In this document: positions 44,703 through 56,456 of the stretch, piece after piece | Layout of the letters: each line of letters starts with the position of its first letter | Position numbering within the stretch: the first letter of the stretch is position 1 | NCBI RefSeq assembly: GCF_963583255.1 | Contig: NC_084813.1 | Span: forward strand, 11,394,001-11,458,000 | DNA: 64,000 nucleotides | Reading direction: 5' to 3' | From: Pyrus communis | Lineage: Eukaryota > Streptophyta > Magnoliopsida > Rosales > Rosaceae | Translations under genes and position numbers: made by a program | Notes under the pieces: generated by a model | What the model was told of the DNA's origin: nothing | What the model saw: the letters and a program-made list of their open reading frames with translations, nothing else | Database searches by the model: none

Positions 44703-47153
44703 TGATAGGAGCATATTCATGCGACTTAAATGGCTTGTTCTCGTGCATTTACGTTATGTTTCTCTAGTTATTTTAGTCCTTTATGCTTCTTTTGTGTGTT
44801 TTCAGGTTCTAAGGGCTTAGGGAGCAAGAAAGTGCATTTTGAGGCTATTTGGAGCATTTTTGGGCATAGATTGGATAGCTTAATCATGGTGCAAAGAGGA
44901 TGGACGAAATTGAAGCCTTGTATGCTCTTTGGGGACATAAAACAAAGGGCCTAGCCCAATCAAACAAATCCTTTGAGCCATGGAAAACCTCTAGCCCAAA
45001 TCAAACATTCTATGCCATGCAAACCAACCTATTTTAGGCCCATTCTATGTACTTAAACCCTAGCCCTTTAAACTAGCCATATTATGATTTATTCACTTCC
45101 ATATTCTTCTTTATTCCACATGCATTCACACACATGCACATCATTCACTCACATTTCCTAGCCATGCATCACTTTAACCCACATTCACACACATGCAATT
45201 ACACACACCATCTTCCCCTTTACAAAACACCATCAAAGCCGTGCTTCCCCCTTTGTTCCCACCAAACACATGCATTCATCAACATATCTAGTTGTCACTC
45301 ATGCATTACCTACATTCCACCTAATCCACATGCCTTCCCAACAATATAATTGAGCCAACACATGCACCCAAACAAAGCCAACCTAGCTAACCCTACATGC
45401 ATTTCTTTATTCACTCTTCATCTCATTCAATTCAGCCACCATTCATTCTTTATTCCACATACACTCATCATCACACACCCTAGCTATCATTCACATGCAT
45501 TCACATGCATCACAACCCCAAAACCATCAAGAAAACACCCTTGCCGTGACCTTCACTCACACTTCCAGCTTTCCACCTTGCATTTCCAGATTATTCTTCA
45601 TCATTTCAGCCACATTTCTAACCCACATGCACTTTAATCATTCAATCACCCCATTCACACACCTTTTCTCCAACCTTTGCCGTGGCATTCACTCCCATTT
45701 CCAGCTTTCCACCATGCTTTCCTAGCTGTTTTTCCACCACATTCCAGCCATATAAATGCTTAAACAAACAGCCATATACACCTCCATTCCTCCTATAAAT
45801 ACCCTTGCATTCCCATTACCTAAACACATCTCATTTCATACACTCTTCCATTTTCAGAAATTCATTCCATTCACAACACAAACACATATCCATAGCCGTG
45901 CATATCCTTCCATTTCTGTGCAGTTTTTCTCCTCCATTGCAGCCACTATCCAACCACTTTCCATCCCTCCAAAACACTTCACATAATCCCCAAAGCTCAC
46001 CTTAGACCTTGTGCTACAACAACGAGGAAGAGAAGAGTGCCTAAACGTTCATACAATTCAAGTTTGAGTTGTTGGAATGTTTAGGTGTTTCTTTGATTTC
46101 AATGTTTAAATTCAATTTTCTTTGTTTTGTAATGGAAGAGAAGAGTGCCTAAACGTTCATACAATTCAAGTTTGAGTTGTTGGAATGTTTAGGTGTTTCT
46201 TTGATTTCAAAGTTATGAGGAACTAAACCCCCCTTTAGCTAGGGGGTGATTCAAAATACATGTTTATACTTGCAATATGAATTGATTACTTTCGTTGGAA
46301 TTTCATAAGTTGTGGATTCAATTCGTTTAACCGTTTGATTGATAACTTATTTATGTATGTTTATTGAGAGTGTACGCTTAATTTTCATGCATGAATATGA
46401 CGCTAGAATATAAGTGAGTTTCACCTAATAGTTACGAACTTATATTCACAAGTAGTGGAGGTTGCTTATAAACAATCGCGTTAAACGAATTCTTGGCATA
46501 AGTTTCATGCGTATTCCATAGTAACGAATGCCTCGTCAACACTTATAATTTTCATTGAACTTAATGATCTTGGTTGAATGTCTCTATCATGCGTATTCCA
46601 TAGTTAGGGACTTTGATTAAGAATAATTTGGTTGTAATGCGTATTCCATTCAATCCAATGAATCTAGGGAAATCTGAAAGTAATTTAAGCGAACCTAATT
46701 AACTTGGAGCATTGAGTTTCATAATTTATCGAAAGACCAACTGAGAATCAATCTTGTATGCAAGTGTAACATGTGTGGAGAAGAACCCCTTGGCTATTCC
46801 ATCATCCATATTTTCATCACATTCATATTTACGTTTATTCGTTTTACAATTTGCTTAGTTTATTAACTTGTTTTGTTATTTCAATTTTCGTCAAATCAAA
46901 CTCCCCCCCCCCCCTTATTTTGTTAAGTCTTAATCATTTGATTTGTCTTATTTTATGTTTTTAAGTATTTGGAGTCTTTTGAACTTGTTTTGAGTCTTTT
47001 AGTTTGTCTTAGTGTTTTAAAAGTTAGTTTTATTTATTTGAGTCAAGTGTTTAGCATCCCTAGTTAATCCCCGGTTAGAACGATCCCTACTTACATCATT
47101 ACTACAATTGTCACAAATAGGGTTTAGTTTGTGTGCGTATAATTATCGCATCA
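44703..47153 (+). repeat. 3' LTR of copy 2
   Basis: Length 2451 bp, with two 108-bp units (46028 and 46136), a 12-C run, and a TATA-like TATAAATA at 45794-45801. It matches the 5' LTR of copy 1 in all indels except homopolymer length and at several distinguishing sites. It is followed by AGTTT (47154-47158) and then P sequence. Confidence 0.95.
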
Positions 47154-48992
47154 AGTTTTTTCAAGAAATTGGCATACTTTGGAACTTGTTTGATTGCATC
47201 AAGGAGAAGGATATTGACTTGCACCTTTCTAAATGTCTCAAGAATGTCCTTGTCACTCTCTTCTTTTTTTGATTGCAAATTTACGAGGGAAAGGCACATT
47301 TGGTGGAATAACATTAGAAACAATTGAATTTGGACCTAACTTACCTTTGTTGGACGGCTTACGGGAATTGAGTGGCTGCGGCAAGGGTTGCTCCACCCTT
47401 GCCGTGGCTTTGCCTTTGTCCTCCTCCTTTTGTAGTAGCTTTTCATCCTCCTTGTGGCTTGATTTGGGTGGTTGTAGGGTGGTTCCAACTTGCTTGCCAC
47501 TTCTTAAGGTGATAGCATTGTCGGTTTCAAATCATCCTCTTGGATTTACAATGGTTGAACCAGGCAATTTTCCTTGCTCTCTAAATTGGCCCATGAATTC
47601 TACCATTTGCCCCATTTGCTTCTTCAATTCATCCACCTCTTTAGCTTGATTTTGCATCTCTTTGGCTTGATTTTGTACTCCCTGTGTCAAAGTGGTGAGT
47701 AATTGAATAACTTTCTCATTATCCAAAGATGTACCTGAATTTGATTGAACCGAAGGTGGTTGAGGTTGCATTGGTGTGAATGGCCTTTGAAATATCCCAG
47801 GGGGTGGTGGATGAAATCCTCCTTGTTGTTGAGGTTGTTGAGGCTCCCTCCCCTTCATGTTTAGATGATTTCTCGATCCTGGATTGTAAGTGTTTGGGTA
47901 TGGACTATATTTGGGCTAATTTTGGCCTTGAAACCCCACGGCATGGGCACTTTCCCATCCTCCATTCTTTATCAATTGAGGACATTGCTTAGAGGCGTGT
48001 CCTTGCATGGTGCACACGCCACATACACTTGCTTTTTGCACTTTGGATCCATCAACAACCTATGACATAAGAACAGTGAGATTAGCCAATTGAGATTGAA
48101 TTTCAGAAATTGCACTTACCTCATTCACTTGTGGTTGCTACCGTGGGATGTCCCTTTGTCTAACTCTTTCATATTGTTGTGCATTCAAGGCTCAGTTTAC
48201 AATTAAAGTCTTGGCATTAATTGGTGTTTTGTCAACCAAAGCTCCTCTCGCTGATGCATCTAGCATTTGTCTCTCAATTGGGAGAAGTCATTCGTAGAAA
48301 TATTGAATTAGAAGCTCTTCTTTCATTTGATGTTGAGGGTATGATGCAACAAGAGTCTTGAAATGCTCCTAATATGCTGGAAAGGACTCCCCTTGATTTT
48401 GTTGAATTCCACTAATCTTTTTCCTCAAGAGAATGACTCTCGAAGTGGGGAAAAATTTCTCTAAGAATGCTCTTTTCATGCTTTCCCCAGATGTGACAGT
48501 TCCAGGTGCTAATTCATAGAGCCAATCTTTAGCCTTTTCCAAAAGAGAGAATGGAAAAACTTTCATCTTCAACATGTTGGCATCCAAGTTGATTGGAGTC
48601 ATGCTTGAACATACCACTTCAAATTCCTTCAAATGCTTGCTTGGATCCTCCATGGACAGCCCATGGTACTTTGGAATGTGATGTAGCAAGCTAGACTTCA
48701 ATTCGAACTCATCGGTCTTGTCTTGAGCTGCCCTTGGATATTGAATGCATAAGGGCACGACATTGTCTAATCCCGAGGCTGAAAGTTCCTTGATTGTTCG
48801 ATTATCCGTTGCCATGACTTGTGCTTCTTCTTCCTCTCTTACCGTGAGCTCTTCTTCCTCTTCTACTTCAGATTCTGAGCAAGAACTAGGTAGATTAGGT
48901 TTTGGCTCCTTCCTCTTCCTTCTCAAAGTTCATTTAAAATCGTCGTCCAAGTCCAAGATATTTGCATGAACAGGTTGAGAGCTTTGAGTCAT
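47154..48992 (-). pseudogene. Element P gag and start of protease linker
   Basis: The gag start is at 48992 (MTQSSQPVHANILDLDDDF). A stop at about 48930 is followed by an open core ([32 protein letters not shown]), frameshifts near 48369 and 48140, a degenerate knuckle near 48000, and a linker with repeated QNQAKEMQ words. It ends at 47154 inside KYANFLKK, exactly where the P fragment at 18829 resumes (ELCTTR) on the other side of the copies. Several stops make it non-functional. Confidence 0.87.
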
Positions 48993-49078
48993 AAACCAGT
49001 ACCTAAAAACAAGAAAATAAAACAAAGTATACGAAAAAGAAACAAAAAGAAACAACGGGGGATTAGCAAAGTTGCTAA

Positions 49079-49096
49079 TCCCTGGCAACGGCGCCA
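49079..49096 (-). other. tRNA-Asp primer-binding site of P
   Basis: The minus strand reads TGGCGCCGTTGCCAGGGA, one mismatch to the tRNA-Asp complement, six bases inside the P LTR. Confidence 0.86.
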
Positions 49097-49102
49097 AAAT
49101 TT

Positions 49103-51708
49103 TGATGTGATATCTTATTCTCAAATTGAACCCTCTTGTTGACAATTGTAGTAAAGATGCAAGTAGGGATCGTTCTAGGCCGAGGATTAGGAGGAATTGC
49201 TAATCTACTCAAAACAGCACAAAACAATCAAATAGACTCAAACTAGGCTCTAAAGGGTGATTTGGATGAATTCTAACTTTAACTTGACTCAAAACACTTA
49301 AAAACACAAATTGGACATATTCTAGCTAATTTGACACAACAAAGTAAAGGGGATTGGGTTTTTGACGAATTTGAAGTAGAAACAAGTAAATTGCAGAACC
49401 TAAATAAAGGAATACGAATTTGGGTGAATTGATGGGTGATTAGCAAGCTAGAGGGTCCTTCTCCACACATGATACACTTGAATACAAATTGATTTCCAGT
49501 TATTTTTTCAATAAACCATGAACCTCAACACCCAAGATTAACCGTGACATCACTAATTAACCCTCAGATTTTCCTTAAGGGTGCGGCATAGGGGTTTTAT
49601 AAGGAAGAAAGAATCCTAAGGCTTATTACTTAGTTTAGGAAAGGAATTAACTCCAAATCCTTAAAGAATAGGAAACACAAAGTCATAAATTAAAGGGAAA
49701 AAAAAATAAAATAACTTGCGGCAAAGGAGTGCAAGAAAGGGAATGCTCTTTATTTCTGAAATTAGGCAAGGATTTTGGAATAGAAAAGGGTATGTGAGTT
49801 ATGGCTGAGTTTGATATGAAAAAGGAATGTGTTTTAATGCTTTAGAATAGGAAAGAAGGCCCTCCTTTGCACGGCAAGGAAGGGAAATACTAAGGGGATA
49901 CACGACAAGGAATTTATGTTGCAAGGAAACTTTGTTTTGTCCTAGAATCGATAGAAGTCCTTAATGTTGCTGAAACATGGAGTCTTTAAGGATTAGGAAA
50001 GGTTAAACCAAAATAGGAAACCTTGGCTTAACTTTCCTACTTCAAGTAGGAAACCTTCTTTGACTAGGATTCCTCATTTGATTAGGAATCCTCTTGTGAT
50101 TAGGAATCCTCTTGTGATTAGGAATCCTAACTCTTTTAGGTCTTCAATTTCGTCCATTCCTTTTGCTCCAAGCATAAGCTATCCATTCCAAGCCCAATTT
50201 TGCTCCAAAATGCACCTTTTTGCTTCCTTAGCCATGGGAACCTAAAAACACACGAAAATGGCTTAAACTACTAAAACAACTATAAACTAACAACATAAAT
50301 GCACGAAAACAAGCCAACTAAGTCGCCTAAATATGCTCCTATCAATGGGATACGCATCGGCAACCAAATTATTCTTTAATAGTTCCCTACATGAACAACA
50401 TAATAGAGATACAATCAAAGATCATTAAGCTTTGTGAAAATCATAAGCATTGACAAGGCATTCGTAACTATGACATCATGATACTCATGCCAGGAATTCA
50501 ACTTAACACGAACATGACTAGCGACCTTCACTACTTGTGAATATAAGTTCATAATGATTATGTGAAACTCCTTTATATTCTAGCATCAAATTCATGCATG
50601 CAAACTACGTGTGCACCCTTAACCAACATACAAGAATAAGTTATGAATCAAACAGTTAAGTAAATTGCATTCACGATTTATGAAATCACAGCTGGAGTTA
50701 ATCAATTCATATTGCAAATATAATGATGGTTTCAAAGTTTCCTCTAGCTAAAACGAGTTTAGCCTCTCATGTTCATAGCAAAACAAACAAAATATAAATT
50801 AAACATTGAAAACAAAGATTGAATACACCTAGAAACGCTTCAACAATCCAACAATCTTGAATGGCAAGCACGGCTCCAAGGGGTCTTTTCTCCTTCTTCT
50901 TTGTTGCGGCACAAGGGTGAATAGGTGTGAAATTGGGTTGTGGTGTATGGTGAATAGGTGGTGTGGATTTTGGTTGAAGAATGGGTGGGTGTATGGTACG
51001 GCTGTGTGATGGATGATGGCTCAACAGGTGAATAATTGTGTTCTTATTTTGTGCGGCAGAATGTGAATATTTTAGGGAAAGGATCATAACTTTAATTAAA
51101 TGTTTTGGGAAAGAATTGGACCTCAAATCCTCAAGGAAAAAGGGTATTTAAAGTCAGAATCCCAAGGGAAAAGGGAAGAGGGGTGCGGCAAGGACATAAA
51201 ATAGGAAATAGGAAAGGGAAATGTGCTCCCTTGCACGGCAAGGAAAGGGAAAGAGAAGGGAGATGCGGTGTTGAGTTTGGGAATGGGATTTAGGCTTCTA
51301 GAACATATATTTAAGTGTTCTAAATTGATTAGGAACCCCTTTGATAGCTGGAACATAAGTAGGAAAAGATTAGGATTGATTAAGTCAAAATAAGGAAGTT
51401 TGACTCATGTTTCCTTCTTTGTAGCTGATTCCTTTTCTTCCAAATCTTGAATTAATTTCTTCCATCTCTTTAGCAGATTCCTAGCCTCCTTTGGTCTTCA
51501 ATTTTTTCCATCCACCTTGCTCCAAGCATGTGCTATCCATTCCAAGCCCAAAACTGCTCCAAAATGCACCAAAATGCACTTTCTTGCCACTTTAGCCAAT
51601 TAGACCTACAAACACACAAAAATAGCTTAAAATACTAAAATAACTAAGAACTAACAACATAAATTCAAGAAAACAAGCTAACTAAGTTGCATAAATATGC
51701 TCTTATCA
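49103..51708 (-). mobile_element. 5' LTR of P, with an LTR fragment nested in it
   Basis: The LTR runs from TGATGTGATATC at 49103 to ...TTATCA at 51708 on the opposite strand. It is interrupted at 49579-50344 by part of another LTR. Outside that it aligns with LTRs of this family. The right edge abuts Q pol (TGGAG at 51709). The small open frames here are low-complexity LTR sequence. Confidence 0.85.
49579..50344 (-). mobile_element. Partial LTR nested in the P LTR
   Basis: The first roughly 760 bp of a U-like LTR (starting TGATAGGAGCATATTTAGGCG on the minus strand at 50344). The rest is missing at 49578, where CTTAAGGGTGCG joins the two LTRs. It contains the rearranged inverted repeat at 50035-50053 and three to four tandem copies of a GATTAGGAATCCTCTTGT unit at about 50050-50130. 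Truncated solo LTR or a deletion between two LTRs. Confidence 0.75.
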
Positions 51709-51998
51709 TGGAGATAAGGAATGAGGCTTATGAGAACGCTCGCATTTACAAAGAGAAAACAAAGGCTTTCCATGACAAGATGATTCGTAGCAAGACGTTC
51801 TCTATAGGGCAAAAACTGTTACTTTTCAATTCTCATCTTTTATTGTTTCCAGGTAAGTTACGTTCTAAAGGGATTGATCCTTTTGTTATTACTAATGTCC
51901 TTCCTTATGGTGCAGTCCAAATTCAAAGTTTAAAGATCGGAAACGATTTCAAAGTGAATGGACATCGTTTGAAGCCATACTATGAGCACTTTGAGTAG
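51709..51998 (+). pseudogene. Pol C-terminus of element Q
   Basis: About 95 codons matching the last part of the integrase region of copies 1 and 2: [34 protein letters not shown], then [12 protein letters not shown] and KPYYEHFE with a stop at 51996-51998, about 19 codons before the copy 2 end. The reading is open but headless, since P's LTR cuts it at 51709. Q is in the same ancestral orientation as R and begins where R ends, so Q and R are probably one element split by P. That is inference. Confidence 0.8.
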
Positions 51999-53759
51999 CA
52001 TGTGGTTGAGGATATACCCTTCCAGGTCGTGGGCTCCAATAAAGCTTAAAAAGAGGTATCATCTAGCTGGAAGACGTTAAAGCAAGCGCTTCTTGGGAGG
52101 CAACCCATGCAAATAAAGAAGACCTAGGAATCTCCAACACTCCACAACCAGATTTGCGTTCCTAAACCCTACTCTTTATCGCTTTTACTTTGCCATGATT
52201 GTCATGATTGTTAGTTGCGTTATTTGTTTGTTTGTTTGTGAGTCTATGCTTAAAACATTGAGGACAATGTTTGGTTTAAGTGTTGGGAGGAGGGGTAAAC
52301 AAGCTGTTTTGCATGATTTTCGTGGGATTTTATCACCTATCACTTCTAATGTTGTTTCTCACTGTTTTTAAGTGTTTTAGTGTGTTTTTAAGTGTTTTAA
52401 ACAGAAAATCTGAAAATTTGAAAAAAACAATCGAAAAAGAGTGTTTAAAAAAACCCAAAAAAAGTTATTTTTAGAGTCATTTTTGTTTTTGTGTTTGTTT
52501 GTGTCTTAGGGTACATTCCAACACAATGATGAGGATTTGGTTTTTAATTGCATGACTGTTAAAGAAAGTTACAAACATGGATGGAAGTTTGATATGCTCT
52601 TTGATTTATGCTTAGTTGTAGTTGACATTTACGAATTCACATGTAATCACAAAAATGAAAAAATCAGTTCTTGTAACATGCTTGAAGGAAGAAACTCAAA
52701 CTAACGCTACAACCCTGAGAGACTTGAGCCTAAACTTTATTTGGAGAGTTATTAATCTTGATGTTTTTGTTTTCTAAAGTTGTTGCATGATCTCATTATT
52801 CTTTGCTTGGTTGCTACTTAGAATGTATTTCATCACTATAGTTCCAAATACTAGAACTCATGCCCATTTCATTCAAAGCATGATATTGATTGCATAACAT
52901 ACAATAAGATGAAATTGTTTAGTGAAACCAGAGCCAAAAAGCCTTACCCTTTGCATATGTATTGTAGGTTTAACCCCTTTGAGCCCTAGTTAGCCTATTT
53001 TCTTTGTTAACCACATTATCCTTACCTAGCCTAGAATAGGACTATCCGTACCCTTGTTCTTAAAGTATAGTGGAGCATGACTTAGAGGGAATTCCTTTTG
53101 ATCTACAAATTGCAGAAAAACAAGTGTGGGGGAAGGATTTTTCATTGGAAATCTATGAAGATGTATGATTTAGGTGCCAAAGAAAAAGAAAAGGGCACGA
53201 AAAAGAAAAAAAAAAGAGAAAAAAATGTGAAAAAGAAAGAAAAAAAGGAAAAAGAAAAAGAGTTGAAAATAAGTGAGAATGAACTCACAAGTATTGATTG
53301 TTGAAGAAATGGTCCAAAAGTTTGAATCTAGGCTTAAGTGATGTGTGAAGTTTCCCTTGGTGTTCAAAGTTGATTTCTGCATTCAAAAGTGAATTCTAAG
53401 TGCTTATATCATTACTTTGCTTACTATTGCTTTAAGAACTTTTGTTTATCCTAACCTTTCTTTGTTAGCCAATACCCTAGCCCCGTTACAACCCTTTGAC
53501 TTCTATCTTGATTGTTATGAGTTTCAAATATGTGGAGCTTAAAATTGGTTTGAGCATATGGTATCCCTGGTTCTCGCGTCTAAGTAGTGACATTCCATTC
53601 ATGAGATCATATATATTCATGTTGATAATTCCAGAAAGTGCCTTCTTTGATTATACATATGTGAGTGCTAGTCTATATGTTTACATCAATCTTCTCACAT
53701 ATACCTAGTGTAGGGAGTGTAGTTAGAAAATCTGTGTGAAAATAGAGAGTACATCTGGT

Positions 53760-53764
53760 GAGGA
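53760..53764 (+). repeat. Target-site duplication, left (Cassandra)
   Basis: GAGGA, matched exactly by 54061-54065. Confidence 0.95.
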
Positions 53765-54060
53765 TGTAACATCCCACATCGCCCAGGGGAGTGGATCCTG
53801 TAAACCTTATATGTATATTCCCATCTCTACTTAGCACGAGACCTTTCGGGAGCTCACTGGCTTCGGAGTTCATCGGAACTTCGAAGTTAAGCGAGTAGCG
53901 TGCGAGGACAATCCCATGATGGGTGACCCACTGGGAAGTTCTTGTGTAAGTTCCCAGAAACAAAAACCGTGAGGGCGTGGTCAGGGCCCAAAGCGGACAA
54001 TATCGTGCTACGGTGGAGTCGAGCCCAGAATACGATGAGGGCCCGGGCCAAGATGTGACA
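53765..54060 (+). mobile_element. Cassandra-type TRIM solo LTR with 5S-like segment
   Basis: The 296-bp LTR begins TGTAACATCCCACATCGCC and ends AAGATGTGACA. It is flanked by perfect GAGGA duplications at 53760-53764 and 54061-54065, and Q sequence resumes after it (GAATTGAGTGAATTCTC). The Cassandra family is known for carrying a 5S rRNA-like promoter in its LTR, and the matching segment is here. No internal region or second LTR, so a solo LTR. Confidence 0.93.
53865..53955 (+). promoter_or_regulatory. 5S rRNA-like internal promoter inside the Cassandra LTR
   Basis: It contains an A-box like AAGTTAAGCGA (53884-53894) and an intermediate element plus C-box like GATGGGTGACCCACTGGGAAG-type segment (53928-53948), the RNA polymerase III control elements of 5S genes. 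The 5' part of a real 5S gene is missing or changed, so this is not a 5S rRNA gene. Confidence 0.8.
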
Positions 54061-54065
54061 GAGGA
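54061..54065 (+). repeat. Target-site duplication, right (Cassandra)
   Basis: GAGGA, matched exactly by 53760-53764. Confidence 0.95.
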
Positions 54066-54228
54066 ATTGAGTGAATTCTCTAAGGCATGTTACTACATTC
54101 AAAATGTTGTTTTAATTGATTAAATGCGAGCTAGTGAGTGGTTACTACGCTGAAGTATATGCTCCAGGGTAGGGATGACTAAAATTTATGGGAGTAGTAA
54201 TTTTTAACATGTCGTGTTACATTGGAAA

Positions 54229-56376
54229 TGTGACAGCCCGTCCCGGGAAATTTAAAAACGTACGCGTGAAAAGACGGTTTTGCCCCTAGTGTGTTTTCTT
54301 TACGTTTTGTGGTTGTTTTTGGGTTCCTTGTTGGCATGTTTTGGGCCACATACCATAACCTGCACCTACACCCTTTCCCTTGCCCTGTACCCCTCTATCT
54401 CGAGTTCCCATTCCTTCCCATTCCCCTTAAAACGTACGGACACAACCACACACCCATCAAACCTTCACAGATCGAAGAATCCAAGCACATATTCAGACTC
54501 GTGAAGCTTGTACGAGTCCAACCATACCCATTTCAGGTAAGAATACCTTCGTTTTCACGTCGAACTCACGATGCTCACGTGATTTCTCACGTTTTAGGGA
54601 ATTTCAAGCTTGTAGAAAGCTTGGTGAGGTCCCTAGGAGGCTCGGGGTGGTTCGTTTGAAGGTTTTGGACGTCAGGATCACGAGTTTTGAGGTTGGCCGG
54701 AGTTGGGGTGATTTTGCAGGTGAGATTTCGTGGATTTTAGCCCTTGAAAGTAGTATGATTGTGTTCCTCTCATTGTAAGCTTCATTTTGGTACCAACTTT
54801 GTGAAATTTGGTTGAAAAACGAAGAAGATATCAAAGTTTGAAATTTTCCCGATTTTCCGGCGCCGACGACGGTGCCGGAGGCTCACCGGAGAAGACGACG
54901 GAATATTCCGTCAAGTATGACGGAATATTCCTGACGCCGTTAACGGAATCCGTTAGGAATAACAGAATATTCCTAACGGCGTCAACTGACGCTGTCAGCG
55001 TGCCAGGCACGTGCCTGCGCGTGGCCGGCGTGTGGGGGCGCGTGCGATGGTGAAAAATTATTTTAAAAATATGGGGATGTTCCTGAGGTTTAGTAGATCA
55101 CGTTGGTGTATTCATACACCCTATTTGAGCATTGTATGAGAAGTTATTTCTAAAGGTTGGTTATGTGCTTTAAAATTAACGTTTTTGTACTTGTTTCGCA
55201 TATAGGTGATACCTATCCCGAGGACGAGCGTGGTCACTCGAGGCAAGGGGGTTACGACCCTTCCACATACCAGTGAGTGGGCTTTTGGTTTTTCGTATAT
55301 ACCTATATACTTATATTTTCCCAGAAATTGATTTGAATTGTTAATTGCCATATGCCATGCATTACATTACCGTTGTTTATGCATTGTTAGTTGCATTATT
55401 AGTCGTTTATATATATATATATATATATATGCATATTTGGTGCTGCGGACGCACAGGTAAGTGCCAGGTAAGTGTTATTCATGTTACATTCAGTAGTGAT
55501 TTGAGATGCTTAGAGAGCTCATAACCTGCACCCCCGGTGTTAGTGCTCCCACCCAGAGTTGGGCACAGTGCTTCACGTGATGTTCACCTCCCGCACCACA
55601 CGCTCAGCTTGGATCCAAGTTAGGTGCACAGTCCTGTCGTACAGACCACTCTAGGTGGTTCTGACTCGTAGGTGACTCGCGATTACTCGCCCAGCCTTCA
55701 CGTGATCGTAGCACTTGAGCGTTTATATATATTACACCCAGGCCTGTCGTACAGACCACTTTAGGTGGTTCCGACTCGTGTGCAGGTCCAGTTAGTGAGA
55801 GTGAGATTTGAGCTCTAGATGCAGCCATACAGGTCACGTTAGGTGACTCCGGCTGCCAGATTATATGTTATTGATATGATTTATACCTGAGCGCTTGCAT
55901 TCCATTTTGAGGTTTTGGCATGGCATATTCTTGAGCATGATTGGTATATATATATATATATATCTATTTTCTGGGAAGTATACAGGTTTTACGGCGAGGG
56001 GTTAGAACTTATTTGTTAAATGGTTTTCGAAAAGCTTTGTTTTTGCCCACTCACACTTTTGTTTTGCGCCCCTCCAGATTCTAGTTGACTAGCATGTTTG
56101 GTGGTTTCCCAGAGGACTTTCCCGGCATTTCTGACAGACGATCACCAGCGTAGGGCCACCTTCGGGTGTACTGTTGTCGCGTCATTTTCATTTGGACTGC
56201 TTTAGACTTATGCTCTGAACTTAGCGTCGCACTTGTTATTTCTTTATGTAAAAATCAGTTTTTATTGATTCGTATTACTATTTCTATTATTATTTTATTG
56301 GCTTTCGCACTGTGCACATGGATAAGTCACTTCCACGTGACGGCCAGCACGCCCTGATCTCGATCGGGGTGTGTTA
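54229..56376 (+). mobile_element. 5' LTR of a Del/Tekay-like chromovirus
   Basis: Begins TGTGACAGCCCGTCCCGGG after GGAAA (54224-54228) and runs to about 56376, just before a tRNA-Met primer site. It contains GGAATATTCC motifs (54899-54972), (AT)n runs at 55409-55430 and 55944-55962, and a direct repeat of CCTGTCGTACAGACCACT (55633 and 55743). The exact end is uncertain because the terminal CA is not seen (GTGTTA). It inserted into the Q 3' region. Confidence 0.85.
54897..54972 (+). repeat. Three GAATATTCC motifs, one in a 16-bp palindrome
   Basis: GACGGAATATTCCGTC at 54897-54912 is a perfect palindrome. Two further GAATATTCC copies start at 54922 and 54964. The stretch is CpG-rich and lies in the LTR upstream half. 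Possibly a repeated regulator site; function unknown. Confidence 0.65.
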
Positions 56377-56379
56377 GTT

Positions 56380-56391
56380 TGGTATCAGAGC
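56380..56391 (+). other. Initiator tRNA-Met primer-binding site (Tekay-like)
   Basis: TGGTATCAGAGC, the standard complement of plant initiator tRNA-Met used by chromoviruses, three bases inside the LTR end. Confidence 0.92.
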
Positions 56392-56456
56392 CTAGGTTTT
56401 GGCAGTCATGTGCTTTTGTGAGTATTCTAATGGTTTTGGTGTCTTCTGTCAGAATT

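Larger units (their letters stand above)
32939..47153 (+). mobile_element. Full-length Athila-type LTR retrotransposon, copy 2
   Basis: A complete element: 5' LTR 32939-35064, primer site 35070-35087, intact gag-pol 35252-40732, 3' region with the antisense gene 40995-41654, polypurine tract, 3' LTR 44703-47153. The flanks CAATT (left) and AGTTT (right) do not match. The left flank is the middle of LTR S and the right flank is P gag/protease on the minus strand, so the two sides come from different host elements. It is in inverted orientation to copy 1, 14.1 kb away. Confidence 0.96.
51999..54228 (+). other. 3' non-coding region of Q
   Basis: It follows the pol stop with GGGAGGCAACCCATG (near 52097), the hairpin (52253-52272), GTGTTGGGAGG (near 52280), the CAACACAATGATGAGG block (near 52518), GTGTGGGGGAAGG (near 53124) and a lysine-codon-like A/G-rich tract (53180-53270). 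There is no antisense-gene block. It is interrupted by the Cassandra solo LTR (53765-54060) and ends at 54228, where the Tekay-like LTR begins. Confidence 0.8.

Noticed and set aside
45134..46005. Several 66-95 codon frames in the LTRs (His-, Ser-, Pro-rich, such as MHIIHSHFLAM...) repeated in each LTR
   Set aside because: They are low-complexity translations of CA/CT-rich LTR sequence, overlap in different frames, and are broken by LTR indels. Repetition reflects the repeat, not coding constraint.
53865..53955. A 5S rRNA gene
   Set aside because: Only the internal-promoter part is well matched, and it sits in a Cassandra LTR with target duplications on both sides, so it is an element-borne segment.
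55409..55430. AT dinucleotide runs (also 55944-55962) as an origin or matrix-attachment site
   Set aside because: Simple microsatellites in an LTR; nothing else supports a function.
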